Assembly (NCBI GenBank): GCA_017893485.1
Contig: JACEHZ010000211.1
Span: forward strand, 310,001-374,000
Source of the DNA: Hemerocallis citrina
Taxonomy: Eukaryota > Streptophyta > Magnoliopsida > Asparagales > Asphodelaceae
Direction: 5' to 3'
Length of the DNA: 64,000 bases
This document shows, one piece after another, positions 1 through 9,734 of the stretch. Position numbers and translations under genes: made by a program. The notes beneath the pieces are model-generated. The model had not been told where the DNA came from. It made no database searches and saw only the letters and a list, made by a program, of their open reading frames with translations. Within the stretch, counting starts at the first letter, position 1; every line of letters begins with the position of its first letter.

Positions 1-1172
1 TGGTTTGGCTTAAAAAAGTTCAAGGTGGTCGGAATTCTCCAAGGCTTCTCGCTTCGGGAGTACTTCTCCTTCCATCCTTTGATAGAGTCCGGATGGCCGT
101 GCATCACCTTTTTGTGAGGTCACGGTGAAAGATAGAAGATTCCCTCTGCATCACCTAATGAGCTCATCCCCAAGATAGCATAGAAATACGTAAGCCTCAG
201 CATGATCTCCTTCTCCTGGCACTTCAAGATAAAGCAGACCAAATATTTCCACGAATTGGGGCCGTACTGCATCGGGCTCAACTTCACCCAATTCAAAACC
301 CTCTTGATGAAGAGGTGCAACGGCAGCCTAAGTTCCGAGATGAAGGCATCTTTGGGAAAAATGCAGTAGCCCGGTGCAAGAGCAGTGGTCGGACGAATAC
401 CGGGGCTCAGAATCAGGAGTTCGAACTCCTTGGGGATAAAGTAGGCTGCCCTCAGGATGTGCAGATAGTCCACCCTCAGGATACACTGAATACCGTCCAT
501 CCTGATCTTCACCCGACTCTCGTCACCCGGTACAGATGGGAGCGGAGCGAGATCCTTAACATCATCAGGATACATCCTAATCGACCCGAGATTTTTGAAG
601 GTGACAGGGGCAAACTCAAACCCCGGTCCAGGGCCATATATATCTAGCACGGGGGGGCTATCCGGACGGATCCACTTCCTCTTCCTCCTACGAGGACGAG
701 GTTTTCTCTCCGGAGACGGGGTCGACAATGGTGGCAGAGGAGGGAGATCACCTTCACCCTCGGCTATCCCTCCTATAGTACCTTCCCCCGCATCTCCTTG
801 AACATCGTCTCCCCCGGCACCCTGATCGGGCTTCCCCTGGTTCCCCTCGGAATCTTCCTCCTCATCCTCCTCGTCCTCAACAGCCCCCTCTCTCTCGGGG
901 TCCTGCTCTTCCTTATCGCCCCCCTCTCCCTCGGAGTCCTGCTCTTCTTCATTGCCCCTCTTCTTCCTCATCATCCTCATCGTCATCAGCATCCCTCTCT
1001 CCTTCGGAGTCCTCCTCTTCCTCCTCGCCCTCGCCCCATCCACAGGCTCCTTCCCTGGCCTGCGGGATCTCAAAGGCTGCACGACAAAAACTACCTCATC
1101 CCCGCCATCCGACCCTAGATCTGACAGAACCTCCTTTTTAATTCCAGAATCTCCCAGGGACCAAGATGTCAA
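1..1172 (-). pseudogene. antisense ORF of the Tat element, putative gypsy-type transposon domain protein, broken
   Basis: The open frame runs from 1172 to a TGA at 120-122 (350 codons). Past that stop the same frame stays open to the window edge and continues the family pattern (for example KVMHGHPDSIKGWKE), so the TGA is a nonsense change in a longer protein. Residues about 30-170 are low-complexity Glu/Asp/Gly/Arg. Residues about 190-350 resemble the plant 'putative gypsy type transposon' family (PF04195-like), including LRLPLHLFIKRVLNWV and MQYGPNSWKYLVCF. The gene is antisense to its host element, as reported for extra ORFs in Tat elements. Its biochemical function is unknown. Family assignment is from memory of conserved motifs, not a search. 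Confidence 0.6.
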
Positions 1173-1240
1173 AGGTGACTCAAATTCCTTCGCAGAACGG
1201 CCTGACGAGCTTGTCTCGGAGTCAGACTGAGAGTGCGATA

Positions 1241-1609
1241 TTACGAATCAGAAATACTAACTTGAAAATACCGCGCAAACGGAAAGATCACCGGAAAAAG
1301 GTCGTCGATGGCAAATGAGAAAAAACCTTTGTTCTTGAAAGTTGGAAAACACAAGTGATGAAATGAAGGAGAGAAAGAGGGAGAGGGGGGATTTACAACA
1401 GAGAAAGAGACTCCTCGAATTTTGCAAAAAGATTTAACTGTTGGATCTTGATCATCAAGATCCAACGGCCACTAAGACCTGAGTCGCTTCGATTCACGCA
1501 CCTGTGACGTCAGCATAGGGCACAAAATTATCCCTTGACCCTCGTCACTCTCAGCCGATACAAACGGCTTGGAACGCATGGCCAGCCACTAGTGAGGACC
1601 CTGAACTTT
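1241..1609. other. spacer between antisense ORF and tandem array
   Basis: This stretch holds no supported gene. Reading leftward it would be the leader of the antisense ORF. A TGACGTCA box lies near 1505-1512, and an inverted pair (ttggatcttgatc and gatcaagatccaa) surrounds 1442-1462. Short ORFs here have no recognisable family. Confidence 0.4.
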
Positions 1610-3030
1610 TCCAACAAGTCAGGAGGCTCGACGCTCGGATGGTACCGTAAGCCCCAAAATCCTTCTCTATTCGACAGGAGGCTCGAAGCTTGGCTGGTAC
1701 CCCGAGCCCCAAAATCCTCCTCTATTCGACAGGAGGCTCGATGCTCGGATGGTACCGCGAGCCACCAAAAAATCCCAGATTTTTTCAACAAGTCAGGAGG
1801 CTCGACGCTCGGATGATACCGTGAGCCCCAAAATTCTCCTCTATTCGACAGGAGGCTCGATGCTCGGAGGGTACCGCGAGCCCCAAAATCCTCCTCTATT
1901 TGACAGGAGGTTCGGCGCTCGGATGATACCGCGAGCCCCAAAATCCTCCTCTATTCGACAGGAGGCTTAGCGCTCAGATGGTACCGTGAGTCCCAAAATC
2001 CTCCTCTATTCGACAGGAGGCTTGGCGCTCAGATGGTACCGCGATCCCCAAAATCCTCCTCTATTCGACAGGAGGTTCGGTGCTCGGATGGTATCGTGAG
2101 CCCCAAAATCCTCCTCTATTCAACAAAAGGCTTGACGCTCGGAGGGTGCCGCGAGCCCAGAATTCCTCCTCTATTCGACAGGAGGTCGGCTCTCAGATGG
2201 TACCCCGAGCCCCAAAATCCTCCTCTATTCGATAGGAGGCTCGACGCTCGGTTGGTACTGCGAGCCCCAAAATCATCCTCTATTCGACAGAAGGCTCGAC
2301 GCTCGGAGAGTGCCGCGAGCCCAGAATTCCTCTTCTATTCGACAGGAGGTCGGCTCTCGGATGGTACCCCGAGCCCCAAAATCCTCCTATGTTCGACAGG
2401 AGTCTCGACGCTCGGATGGTACTGGGAGCCCCAAAATCCTCCTCTTTTCAACAGGAGGCTCGGCGCTCGGATGGTACCGCGAGCCCCAAAATCCCCCTCT
2501 ATTCGACAGGAGGTTCGACGCTCGGTTGGTACCGCGAGCTCCAAAATCCTCCTCTATTCGACAGGAGGCTCGACGCTCGGAGAGTGTCGCGAGCCCCAAA
2601 ATCCTCCTCTATTTCGACAGGAGGTCGGCTCTCGGATGGTACCCCAAGGCCCAAAATCCTCCTCTGTTCGACAGGAGGCTCGACACTCAGATGGTACCGC
2701 GAGCCCCAAAATCCTCCTCTATTCGACAGGAGATTCGGCGCCCGGATGGTACCGCGAGCCCCAAAATTCTCCTTTATTCGACAGGAGGCTCGATGCTCGG
2801 AGGTTGCCGCGAGCCCCAAAATCCTCCTCTATTTCGACAGGAGGCTCGACGCTCGGATGGTACCGCAAGCCCCATAATCCTCCTCTATTTGACAGGAGGT
2901 TCGGCGCTCGGATGGTGCTGGAGCCCCAAAATCCTCCTCTATTCGACAGAAGGATCGACGCTCGGACGGTACCGCAAGCCCCAAAATTCTCCTCTGTTCA
3001 ACAGGAGGCTCGACGTTCGGATGGTACCGC
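1610..3030. repeat. tandem array of about 26 units of 55 bp
   Basis: A unit of about 55 bp repeats head to tail with modest divergence. Each unit contains the block ccccaaaatcctcctc, then attcgacaggagg, then ctcgacgctcgg, then atggtaccgcgag. Because 55 is one more than a multiple of three and the unit lacks stops in several frames, the array is open in overlapping frames on both strands. This produces long but meaningless ORFs of up to 361 codons. Inside each unit CCTCCT pairs with AGGAGG across 9 nt, and GCTCG pairs with CGAGC across about 10 nt. Tandem arrays in the 3' untranslated region are typical of Tat elements. Confidence 0.85.
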
Positions 3031-3040
3031 GAGCCACTAT

Positions 3041-3450
3041 GATCCCCTTGCTTTTCCAACAAGCGAGGGGCTCGTCCGTCGACCCTTAACGCTCGACAAG
3101 AAGGTGCCTAGCTCCTGACTCCTGTATCCCTTTGCCTTCCCAACAAGTGAGGGGCTCATTTGCCGACCCTTAACGCTCGGCAAGAAGGTACCTAGCTCCT
3201 GACTCCTACATCCCCTTGCCTTTCCAACAAGTGAGGGGCCTCGACTATCGACCCCCCTACTTGCTCGGTCAAACAGCATCAGGGTCGGCGCTCGGTTAGC
3301 ACCGCGAGCCCCAAAACTATCCCCCTATCAATGAGGGGCTCGGCTGACGACCCCATACACTCGGCAAGAAGAACTCTTGCTCCACAGGTCTCGACGCCCC
3401 CTTGCTCTTCCAACCAGTAAGAGGGCTTGTCTGCCGACTCTCTATGCTCG
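3041..3450. repeat. second, about 84-bp tandem repeat, decaying rightward
   Basis: Two and a half clear units (period about 84 bp, judged from the block gacccttaacgctcg at 3081 and about 3165) carry 'ccttgcctttccaacaag', 'gaggggctc' and 'aaggtacctagctcctgactcct'-type segments. Weaker copies continue to about 3450. The units share the 'gctcg' words of the neighbouring 55-bp array, so the two arrays may have a common origin. No coding meaning is evident. Confidence 0.7.
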
Positions 3451-3636
3451 GCCGACCGAGCTCCGACGATCCGCATGACTCCAATAGGGGATCCCTTCAC
3501 CCTACCCCATTGACCTCTTCTGGAAGATACGGATCACATTCTTCACAGTACACACCACCCCGCTCTTCCTACAGAGGTAAAAAACCACTCCTACACGGCT
3601 GGGTCACCTAGCCCTCAAGGAGTAGGGGGCTCCTAA

Positions 3637-4190
3637 TATGGGTCAGATGATGTGGCCCCTCCTGGGCCATAGGATCCCCTCAAAAGGCGCCACACCCCTG
3701 ATCATCCAGATCTGCCACGTCAGTCGTAAAACCGCTAGGGCTCCCGCCACGTCAGCCCTAAACCGCCTGGGCTTTTGCCACATCAGGCCCACGGGCGACC
3801 GGGTCCAGACCTGGCTCCAAATGGGTTCAGACCCGGTTAGCATTGCCTATAAATACTAGGCCCTCTACCCCTTCAAAAGGTAATCAGTTTTTTCCCTCTC
3901 AAACCCTAGTTACTGTTACTCTTCTTCAGTGACTGATTAGATCGTCGGAGGGTCTGCCACCGGGACCAACCCCCGTGTTTCTAGACCGAGTGTAGGTACA
4001 CGAGGCCATTGGATCCGAGCCTCCAGATCCGAGCCGAGCCTCCAAATCCGAACCAAGCCTTCAGATCCGAGCCGAACATCCGATCTCCACCTCGCTCCCG
4101 CCTACTCCCGAGCCGTACCCTCGGCTGAGGGTCGGGCGTGCCATCGGTACCGAAACTTCCGTAAAAATACAAATCGAGAAGAACTCACAC
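3637..4190 (+). repeat. 3' LTR of the Tat element (approximate limits)
   Basis: The segment follows a purine-rich tract (aaggagtaggggg near 3618). It has a GC-rich upstream part with repeated 'gccacgtca' words, a TATA box at 3848-3855, a CT-rich leader with 'aaaccctag', and then a repeated 'gatccgagc' section (4013-4075). That order matches U3, R and U5 of a plus-strand LTR. The ends (TG near 3637 and CA near 4190) are guesses because the partner LTR is outside the window. Confidence 0.45.
3848..3855 (+). promoter_or_regulatory. TATA box of the Tat LTR
   Basis: TATAAATA lies about 55 bp upstream of an 'aaaccctagtta' leader, in the expected position for LTR transcription toward the right. Confidence 0.6.
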
Positions 4191-4204
4191 CTGGTGCAGC
4201 CACC

Positions 4205-4236
4205 CCCCAAAAACAAACCACATCATATATATATAG

Positions 4237-4321
<85 letters not shown>

Positions 4322-4323
4322 AG
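4205..4323. repeat. compound microsatellite (TA)n(GA)n(TAAA)n
   Basis: A short TA run is followed by about 55 bp of GA repeats and then about nine TAAA units. It forms the left border of the dispersed repeat that begins at 4324. Confidence 0.9.
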
Positions 4324-4464
4324 GAGTTGTTTTGGGATTTGAATTTGAGTTTTGGGAGGAAACTTTTGGGTGGAAAAATATGTTTTGTGAGTTTAGATCT
4401 GGACCATTGATTTCAACTATATTAAATGAGAGTCACATAATAGCTTTTTTTGTGTTTTATTATA
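4324..4464 (+). repeat. dispersed repeat family R, copy 1
   Basis: This 140-bp AT/G-rich segment (aaggagttgttttggg, then gttttgtgagtttagatctgg, then cattgattt) matches segments at 38902-39053 (+) and 32045-32215 (-). It is cut at its right end by the Helitron beginning at 4465. The superfamily is not clear. The first and second copies sit beside GA/TA microsatellites. Confidence 0.6.
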
Positions 4465-4848
4465 TTAGTATTTTTCACGTGCGATGCACGTTTTGATAAG
4501 AGTTGGAGGATTGTCACATGCGATTTACGTGTTAAGAAATAGTTTTGGAGTTGGCCGTGCGTTGCACGTAATTGGTAAAAATATTCTGAAGGAAAAATTA
4601 CAATTTGTACGTGCAATGCACGTATTTATAAGTAGAATTTGAGATGTATGTGCAATATATGTGTATGTTTAGTGTTAAAAAAATATTGTAAATTTTTTTT
4701 GCATATGCGTTGCACGTTTTAAATAAGTTGATTTTTATATTTGTTTACTTTTGTTGTAATTAATGAGAGAGTTGGAGTTGCACATAGACGTACGGGTTTG
4801 GATGTTAACAATATTACAACTCCAACTCTTCCATTATTATATTAGAGA
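4465..4848 (-). mobile_element. non-autonomous Helitron (minus orientation), 384 bp
   Basis: Read on the minus strand it begins TCTCTAATATAATAATGG and ends with the hairpin ACGTGC-ATC-GCACGT about 10 nt before CTAA. It is inserted between A and T, as Helitrons do, and there are no terminal inverted repeats or target duplications. The interior carries several degenerate copies of the same hairpin word (near 4515, 4556, 4608, 4645 and 4700). It has no coding capacity. Related copies are at 55768-56262 and 56298-56627. Confidence 0.75.
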
Positions 4849-5745
4849 TCAGCGATAGATGTGGTATATATTGAAAAGCGGAAAAAGTATATATATATAT
4901 ATATTCATTTTCATGTGCTGCACCATCAAAAATCTCACTAAATACGAGCAACGTACACTCACAGATCAGTAGCTTAATTAAGCATGAACTGCATGTTGCG
5001 ACTGACCGTGCTTCTCACTCCAACGTACACTTTCTAATTTAGTTATGTTTGGTTCCTCTCTCTCTCTGCTGTCTACTTGCTCTCTAATAAACTTAGACAC
5101 GCGTAGTGCACACAAAAAAGTTTGTATTACTGGATTATTAGTTCCACTTCCACCTGGGTCCCATCGTCAATTGGATCGGGCTTTGTGATGGCATTCACAA
5201 CATACATAGATAGGCCTGGAGAGATGACGTCGACTCCTAAATTTCACGACAGACAGGTACGAAACAACAAAGATTTGAATCGAAGCAGACTTCGTTTCAA
5301 CTGGCTAGATCGTTCCGCTAATTAAGATATAGCTGATAAGCTCAGCTAGCTTCAGTAGTAGATTATATGGATCAGGTCCACGATAGACCCAGGCTGACTC
5401 TTATACATGACTCCTCAATTTAAACCCCGAATCAAAACATAACTGATTTTGGTCAACAGAAAGGCGACTTTTCGAATGTGCATTATTTTTACATATGTAT
5501 GCTTGCTTATTTTTTTACTTACACATAAATCCTTCAACCTAACTGCCTAGGTAGTCATAATTAAAAGGAGATAAATATCTTATTTCTAACATAAGTATCC
5601 GTTTGAAATGATTATGACCTCAAATCTAATAATTAGGCTTTGTCTTAACTGGATTGCTATAGGTTGGGGACCATACAATTTTTTTTCACCTTCTTGACTG
5701 CACACACTGTACTATCACAAGCTAGTGGGCCTCTCCCATAAGGTC

Positions 5746-5755
5746 CCCACGTGGG
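5746..5755. promoter_or_regulatory. G-box / ABRE-like palindrome
   Basis: CCCACGTGGG is a perfect 10-bp palindrome about 330 bp upstream of the start codon. Such CACGTG cores bind bZIP and bHLH factors in plants. Use by this gene is inferred from position only. Confidence 0.5.
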
Positions 5756-6056
5756 CGGTAACTGTATCCCTCCGTCCCTTCTAACTACATACTAAAATCC
5801 GCCTCGTGAGTTACGCTCACCGTCCGTAACCTCACCACTCACCCTCCTCCACTTGTCCCGCAATGGCAATCTCGTAATTAGACCTCAACTCCAAGGTCAA
5901 AACCAACTCACCCCTCAATAATAGATATTACTATTGTTAAGTGACTCCTCTTTGTCCTTTCTCTCTCTCTCTCACTCCCAACTTTCCAAATTAAAAACCC
6001 TAATAATAATTTCACATATCCCTCATAAAAATCCTTCCTTTTTCCCCCAAAATCAA

Positions 6057-6068
6057 ATGAAACCCTAG
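6057..6068 (+). other. minimal upstream ORF (Met-Lys-Pro-stop)
   Basis: ATG AAA CCC TAG lies 12 nt before the main ATG at 6081, inside the predicted leader. A start-proximal uORF this short could lower initiation at the main start. Whether it is transcribed is not known from sequence. Confidence 0.4.
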
Positions 6069-6080
6069 AAATTCCCCAAA

Positions 6081-8255
6081 ATGAAGACGAAATTGGACGG
6101 CTCCACCTCCGAATTCTTCATTTGCTTCACTTCCAGAACCTCATCCAAGTCTCTAATGAGCCCATCTCACCCCTCATCCCTCTCCTCCTCTCTTAGCCGC
6201 CGCCTCCGTACAAGCGGCAGCATCAAGGGTGGCCAGTCGCCGGCGATGTTCGCCGGTAAGAAGAAAGGCTCGGCCTTTGAGGCGGCGGAGCCGTCATCCC
6301 CGAAGGTCACGTGCATTGGTCAGGTGAGGGTGAAATCCAAGAAGAAGAAGAAGAGCAATGCAAATGGGGGTGGTAAAAGTCTGAACTTGGCGAGTAGCAG
6401 GTCGATATCTGGGAGGTACGGAGATGTGAGTTTTCGGAGGGATGGGGGAGGGAGGAGGCACGTGCTGAATTGTTTCGTGCCGTGCGGGTGGTCGGGGTGT
6501 AATGGAGGGGAGAAGAGGGAGAAGAGGGGGCGATCGTCGAAGACGACGGCTTCGTGTGGAGCTGTGTTTGTGAGGTGGTTGATGCACGAGAGTGCGACGG
6601 CGACGGAGGAGGAGAAAAGGAGGGAGCTTGTGGGGTTGGTGGTGGAGGAGAGAGGTGTTGGAGGGAATGCAATGGGGATGTTTATGAGAGGGGAGGAGAT
6701 GGTTAATGAGGTGTTTGCAAGGAGGGAGGTCATCGAGGAGGTGTTTAAGAGGAGAGAGATTGAGGATGAGGAGGTTATGGTAAAGGAGGAAGAGGTGGAG
6801 GAGGAGGGGAGAGTGAGTGTGTGTATACCACCGAGGAATGCATTGTTGTTGATGAGGTGTAGATCGGATCCGGTGAGGATGGCTGCTGTGGCGAATAGAT
6901 ATTGGGATATGCCGGCGGCGAAGGTCGAATGTAGAGATGAGGAAGAGGAGGATGATGACAACGAAGACAAAGTGGAAGAGAAAGTAGATGATAGCAAGAA
7001 TGGAGAAGAGGTTGCCGGGGATGTCGGTCATGACGAAAAAGAAGAAGAGGTGGAAGAGAAGGAAATGAGCAAAGATCGAGTTGAGCGAGTTTGTTTGGAT
7101 GTGGAGGAGGTTGAGAAAGAGGTCGTGGTTGTTGAGGCGGAGTCGGAAGGAGATGGTTTGGGTGTTGTAGCAGATAAGAGTGTGGTAGAGGAATCGAAAG
7201 AGGATGTTGAGGCAGCGGTGAAGGAGGAAGAAGAGATCTTGGGTGAGATACCGCAAGAGGTGGAGAAGGTGGAGGAGCCAATGGTGGTCGATGAGTTGGG
7301 AGAGAATGAGATGAAAGAGGAGACAATTGTTAATGTGAAAAGAGCAGACGAGTTGGAGATTAAGTTGAGGAGATCTATTAGTTGTTCTGCGACGAAAAGC
7401 AATGAGTTTACTAAGACAAAGGAAGGGGGAAGGAGGCGGAGCTTTTCTTATAAAGAGAGGAAGGATAGGAGAAATAGTTTTTCGATCGAGAGGGAGGCCA
7501 GAAGGCATAGTTTTTGCTCGGAGAAAGAAGCAGGGAGATCCAGTTTTTCGGTTGATAAAGATGGTATAAGAAGATGGAGTTTTTCGATAGAAAAGGAAAA
7601 CTTGGGTCCGAAAGACAAAGAAAAACCCCTAGTCCAAAAGAAAGAGAAGATTCCGGGGAAGGAGGAAGTGAAGATGGTAGAGCCCGAGGTTACAGAGAAA
7701 CCCCAAGTTAAGGCAATCGACGAAGCCATACAAAAAAAGCCCATAGTGAGTAAAGGAGGTAAAGCTCAAGTTGTGGAAAGGGAGAAGAAGGGCAGAGAAT
7801 TGCCTGATTGCCTTCTCCTTATGATGTATGAACCAAAGTTATCAATGGAGGTATCGAAAGAGACATGGGTATGTAGCACCGACTTCCTCCATTGGCGACC
7901 CAATCACAACCACCAAGCCAATCTACCACCTGAAACCAAAGCCAAACCCAATGCAGGCAACAACAATGAGGAGAAGAAGAAATGTATTGAAAGTAACAAT
8001 GTGGTTGTCCTCCCTACTGCAAATTCCACCCCAGTTCAGCAGCCTCCGTCAAAACCACCACCCACTCTTTCCCCAATTGAGCAGAAGCTATTGAAGAGTG
8101 TCGCAGTTGGGCCATTGCCACAGCCGCCCTACGGGCATTTTGTTCTTACTCGGTGCAAGTCGGAACCCGGGAAATCATCTGCTAGGCTGGAGCCAGAGTC
8201 GTGCTTCTGGAAGGCCCGCCACCAGCCCATCGGGGCTGCCGGACTAGGGTTTTGA
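6081..8255 (+). CDS. uncharacterised plant-specific basic/acidic protein, 724 residues, single exon
   Basis: This is an intact intronless frame with a CT-rich leader. The N-terminus (MKTKLDGSTSEFFICFTSR) and the block SPKVTCIGQVRVKSKKKKK (about residues 73-92) match a plant family I recognise as uncharacterised. The middle (about 180-420) is Glu/Val/Asp-rich and probably disordered or coiled. MRCRSDP (about 258) is an early echo of the C-terminal LTRCKSEP (about 688). Residues about 450-505 hold five RR-x-SFS-like repeats that look like basophilic-kinase sites. The conserved C-terminal domain begins near 570 (ELPDCLLLMMYEPKLSMEV, then WVCSTDF), and the protein ends in GAAGLGF. I see no enzyme motif, signal peptide or membrane segment, so no function is assigned. 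Lysine-rich tracts would suit a nuclear location, which is inference. Confidence 0.85.
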   Translation: MKTKLDGSTSEFFICFTSRTSSKSLMSPSHPSSLSSSLSRRLRTSGSIKGGQSPAMFAGKKKGSAFEAAEPSSPKVTCIGQVRVKSKKKKKSNANGGGKSLNLASSRSISGRYGDVSFRRDGGGRRHVLNCFVPCGWSGCNGGEKREKRGRSSKTTASCGAVFVRWLMHESATATEEEKRRELVGLVVEERGVGGNAMGMFMRGEEMVNEVFARREVIEEVFKRREIEDEEVMVKEEEVEEEGRVSVCIPPRNALLLMRCRSDPVRMAAVANRYWDMPAAKVECRDEEEEDDDNEDKVEEKVDDSKNGEEVAGDVGHDEKEEEVEEKEMSKDRVERVCLDVEEVEKEVVVVEAESEGDGLGVVADKSVVEESKEDVEAAVKEEEEILGEIPQEVEKVEEPMVVDELGENEMKEETIVNVKRADELEIKLRRSISCSATKSNEFTKTKEGGRRRSFSYKERKDRRNSFSIEREARRHSFCSEKEAGRSSFSVDKDGIRRWSFSIEKENLGPKDKEKPLVQKKEKIPGKEEVKMVEPEVTEKPQVKAIDEAIQKKPIVSKGGKAQVVEREKKGRELPDCLLLMMYEPKLSMEVSKETWVCSTDFLHWRPNHNHQANLPPETKAKPNAGNNNEEKKKCIESNNVVVLPTANSTPVQQPPSKPPPTLSPIEQKLLKSVAVGPLPQPPYGHFVLTRCKSEPGKSSARLEPESCFWKARHQPIGAAGLGF

Positions 8256-8985
8256 TTGTTTTCTTTAGCTCAATGAGTGGAAGATGATAGTGTGTGATAG
8301 TGTTTCTTTTCTTTTATTATTTTTTTCACTTCTCTTCGATCAGGTTGCTGTGTACAATAATAGTTTAAGGATTAAAATTAGTGTGCTATCATTGTGCCTG
8401 TTTGGTGAGATTTGTTGTGCCTTGATTAATTTTCTATAGTTGATAATATAATTCAGTCTTAGTCGTGGTTGTTCAACTTCTAAGTCTGAATTGTTAGACT
8501 CCAGTTAGTTGATAGTGCTTGATGTCAACAATGTGTTATCTCAGTCGAAAAGTGGACTGGTTTGGTAGTGAACTATACTTTCAACGATGGCCAAACTTTG
8601 TAGTCAATACATTTGTCTCACAATCTTCTTTTATTTGCTTCTCACTAGCAATATTTGATCCACGTTGCTAATTAGCTGTTTTTTTATGCACTTCTTTTCA
8701 TCTTTAGAAAAGGGGTTGTTATTGATATATAATGATCAGTGCAATGCAGGAGTTGTTAAAAATAATTTTTCTAAAGAGGTTGGGGCTTTGAATATTTATG
8801 AAATTCATTGGTTTTTAAAATAAATCTACCTTTAGTTTTGGGCATTGAAATAATTTTTCCTTGTATTTTAAAGAAAATTTTGACTTGATCACTTAAGCAA
8901 AACTACATAGTAGTCGCTATTTTGGGGGAAGTGCAAGTTATTGTTGTGGCGAGAAAGTTTCGAGCCATTGCATGTTGGTTGCTGG
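8256..8985 (+). other. 3' flank of the 724-residue gene
   Basis: This is AT-rich unique DNA with no ORF of note. The 3' UTR should end in it; T-rich stretches at 8300-8330 and 'aataatagtt' near 8356 are possible processing signals, but I cannot place the poly(A) site. The last part (about 8935-8985) belongs to a degenerate minisatellite split by the next element. Confidence 0.4.
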
Positions 8986-9264
8986 TAGGGCTACAAACGA
9001 TCCGAGTCGAGCCGAATACCTTGAGGCTCAAGCTCGGCTCGTTTATGTATTGAGCTCACTTTCAGGCTCGAGCTCGGCTTGAGCTCGACACAAACCGAGC
9101 TTTGACCGAGTTCGAGCCGAATACTCGCGTGTTTCTGCCTAAAACCCACGTACTTTCAAGCTCGAGCTCGGCTTGTTTACTTATCGAGCTTGACACGAGC
9201 CGAGCTTTGACTGAGCTCGAGTCGAGTAGCTCGCGAATAGCTCGGTAATTAGTTTGCAGCCCTA
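8986..9264. mobile_element. hAT-type MITE, 279 bp, TSD gttgctgg
   Basis: The element starts TAGGGCTACAAAC and ends GTTTGCAGCCCTA, giving 13-bp terminal inverted repeats with one mismatch. The 8 bases gttgctgg are duplicated exactly on both sides (8978-8985 and 9265-9272), the hallmark of hAT insertion. The interior is built from repeated 'gctcgagctcggct' and 'cgagccgagcttt' words on both strands and has no coding capacity. Confidence 0.88.
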
Positions 9265-9272
9265 GTTGCTGG

Positions 9273-9560
9273 GCAAGCCATCGCAAGGATGGCGTTCAAC
9301 ATCGAAGTGGTGAACATGTAAGCTGCCAGTGTGACGGTGAATGGACATGTCATTCAGGGGTAGAGAACGGACAAGTCATCGTCGGAGGGGCGTATAGGCA
9401 AATCATTGTCAGAGTAGTGAACATGCAATTTGTCTCCAGTGTGTTGTACGGACGAGACGTCGCCGAATGGAATACGAGGAGTCATTGCTGGAATGGTGTT
9501 CCGATGAGTCGTTGCCAAGAGGTGAATTGGCAAGTCGTCAGTGTGCTGGCTGATCGATGT
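9273..9560. repeat. degenerate 27-bp minisatellite
   Basis: From about 9330 to 9550 a degenerate unit of about 27 bp (type: ggacaagtcatcgtcgg followed by agtggtgaac) repeats eight or more times with heavy divergence. Weaker copies extend left, through the MITE insertion point, to about 8940. ORFs across it are by-products of the multiple-of-three period. Confidence 0.55.
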
Positions 9561-9734
9561 GTTGTCACTGGTGTGATGGATCGGGGCTTATGTTGCAAGA
9601 CATTCGTGGGATAGGAAAGCATATTACAAGTTTCTTACACTACAATTTTAGCTTAGGGAGGGACAAGTGAAATTTGTAGTTTTGGTTTTGTAACTATGTT
9701 CTCCGATGTTCATTTTTTATGTAATTTGTATTTG

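Larger units (their letters stand above)
1..4200 (+). mobile_element. 3' portion of a Tat-lineage Ty3/Gypsy LTR retrotransposon
   Basis: Three things seen together define this block: an ORF on the minus strand (1-1172), a long tandem array (about 1610-3030), and an LTR-like promoter and leader on the plus strand (about 3637-4190). Plant Tat-lineage Gypsy elements are known to carry extra ORFs, often antisense, and tandem repeats between pol and the 3' LTR, and this order fits. The pol genes would lie left of the window. A purine-rich stretch near 3615-3630 would be the polypurine tract. The left end is cut by the window, so no target duplication can be checked. The lineage call is inference from layout and from the antisense ORF domain. 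Confidence 0.6.
4849..6080 (+). promoter_or_regulatory. upstream region and leader of the 724-residue gene
   Basis: This is unique AT-rich DNA with no supported gene. It has a TGACGTC box near 5224 and a palindromic G-box at 5746-5755. The pyrimidine-rich stretch at 5945-5990 (ctctctctctct) and the 'aaaccct' words resemble a plant 5' leader. I do not see an unambiguous TATA box, so the transcription start is not placed. Confidence 0.5.

Noticed and set aside
2033..3118. 361-codon plus-strand ORF, with overlapping ORFs on both strands
   Set aside because: It is the 55-bp tandem array read in rotating frames. The peptide simply cycles PKSSSIRQE, PKILLYSTGG and PQNPPLFDRR. There is no independent evidence of a gene.
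6294..7508. 404-codon minus-strand ORF and several others opposite the 724-residue gene
   Set aside because: These are antisense shadows of a purine-rich coding sequence, giving Leu/Ser/Pro/His-rich translations with no family resemblance.
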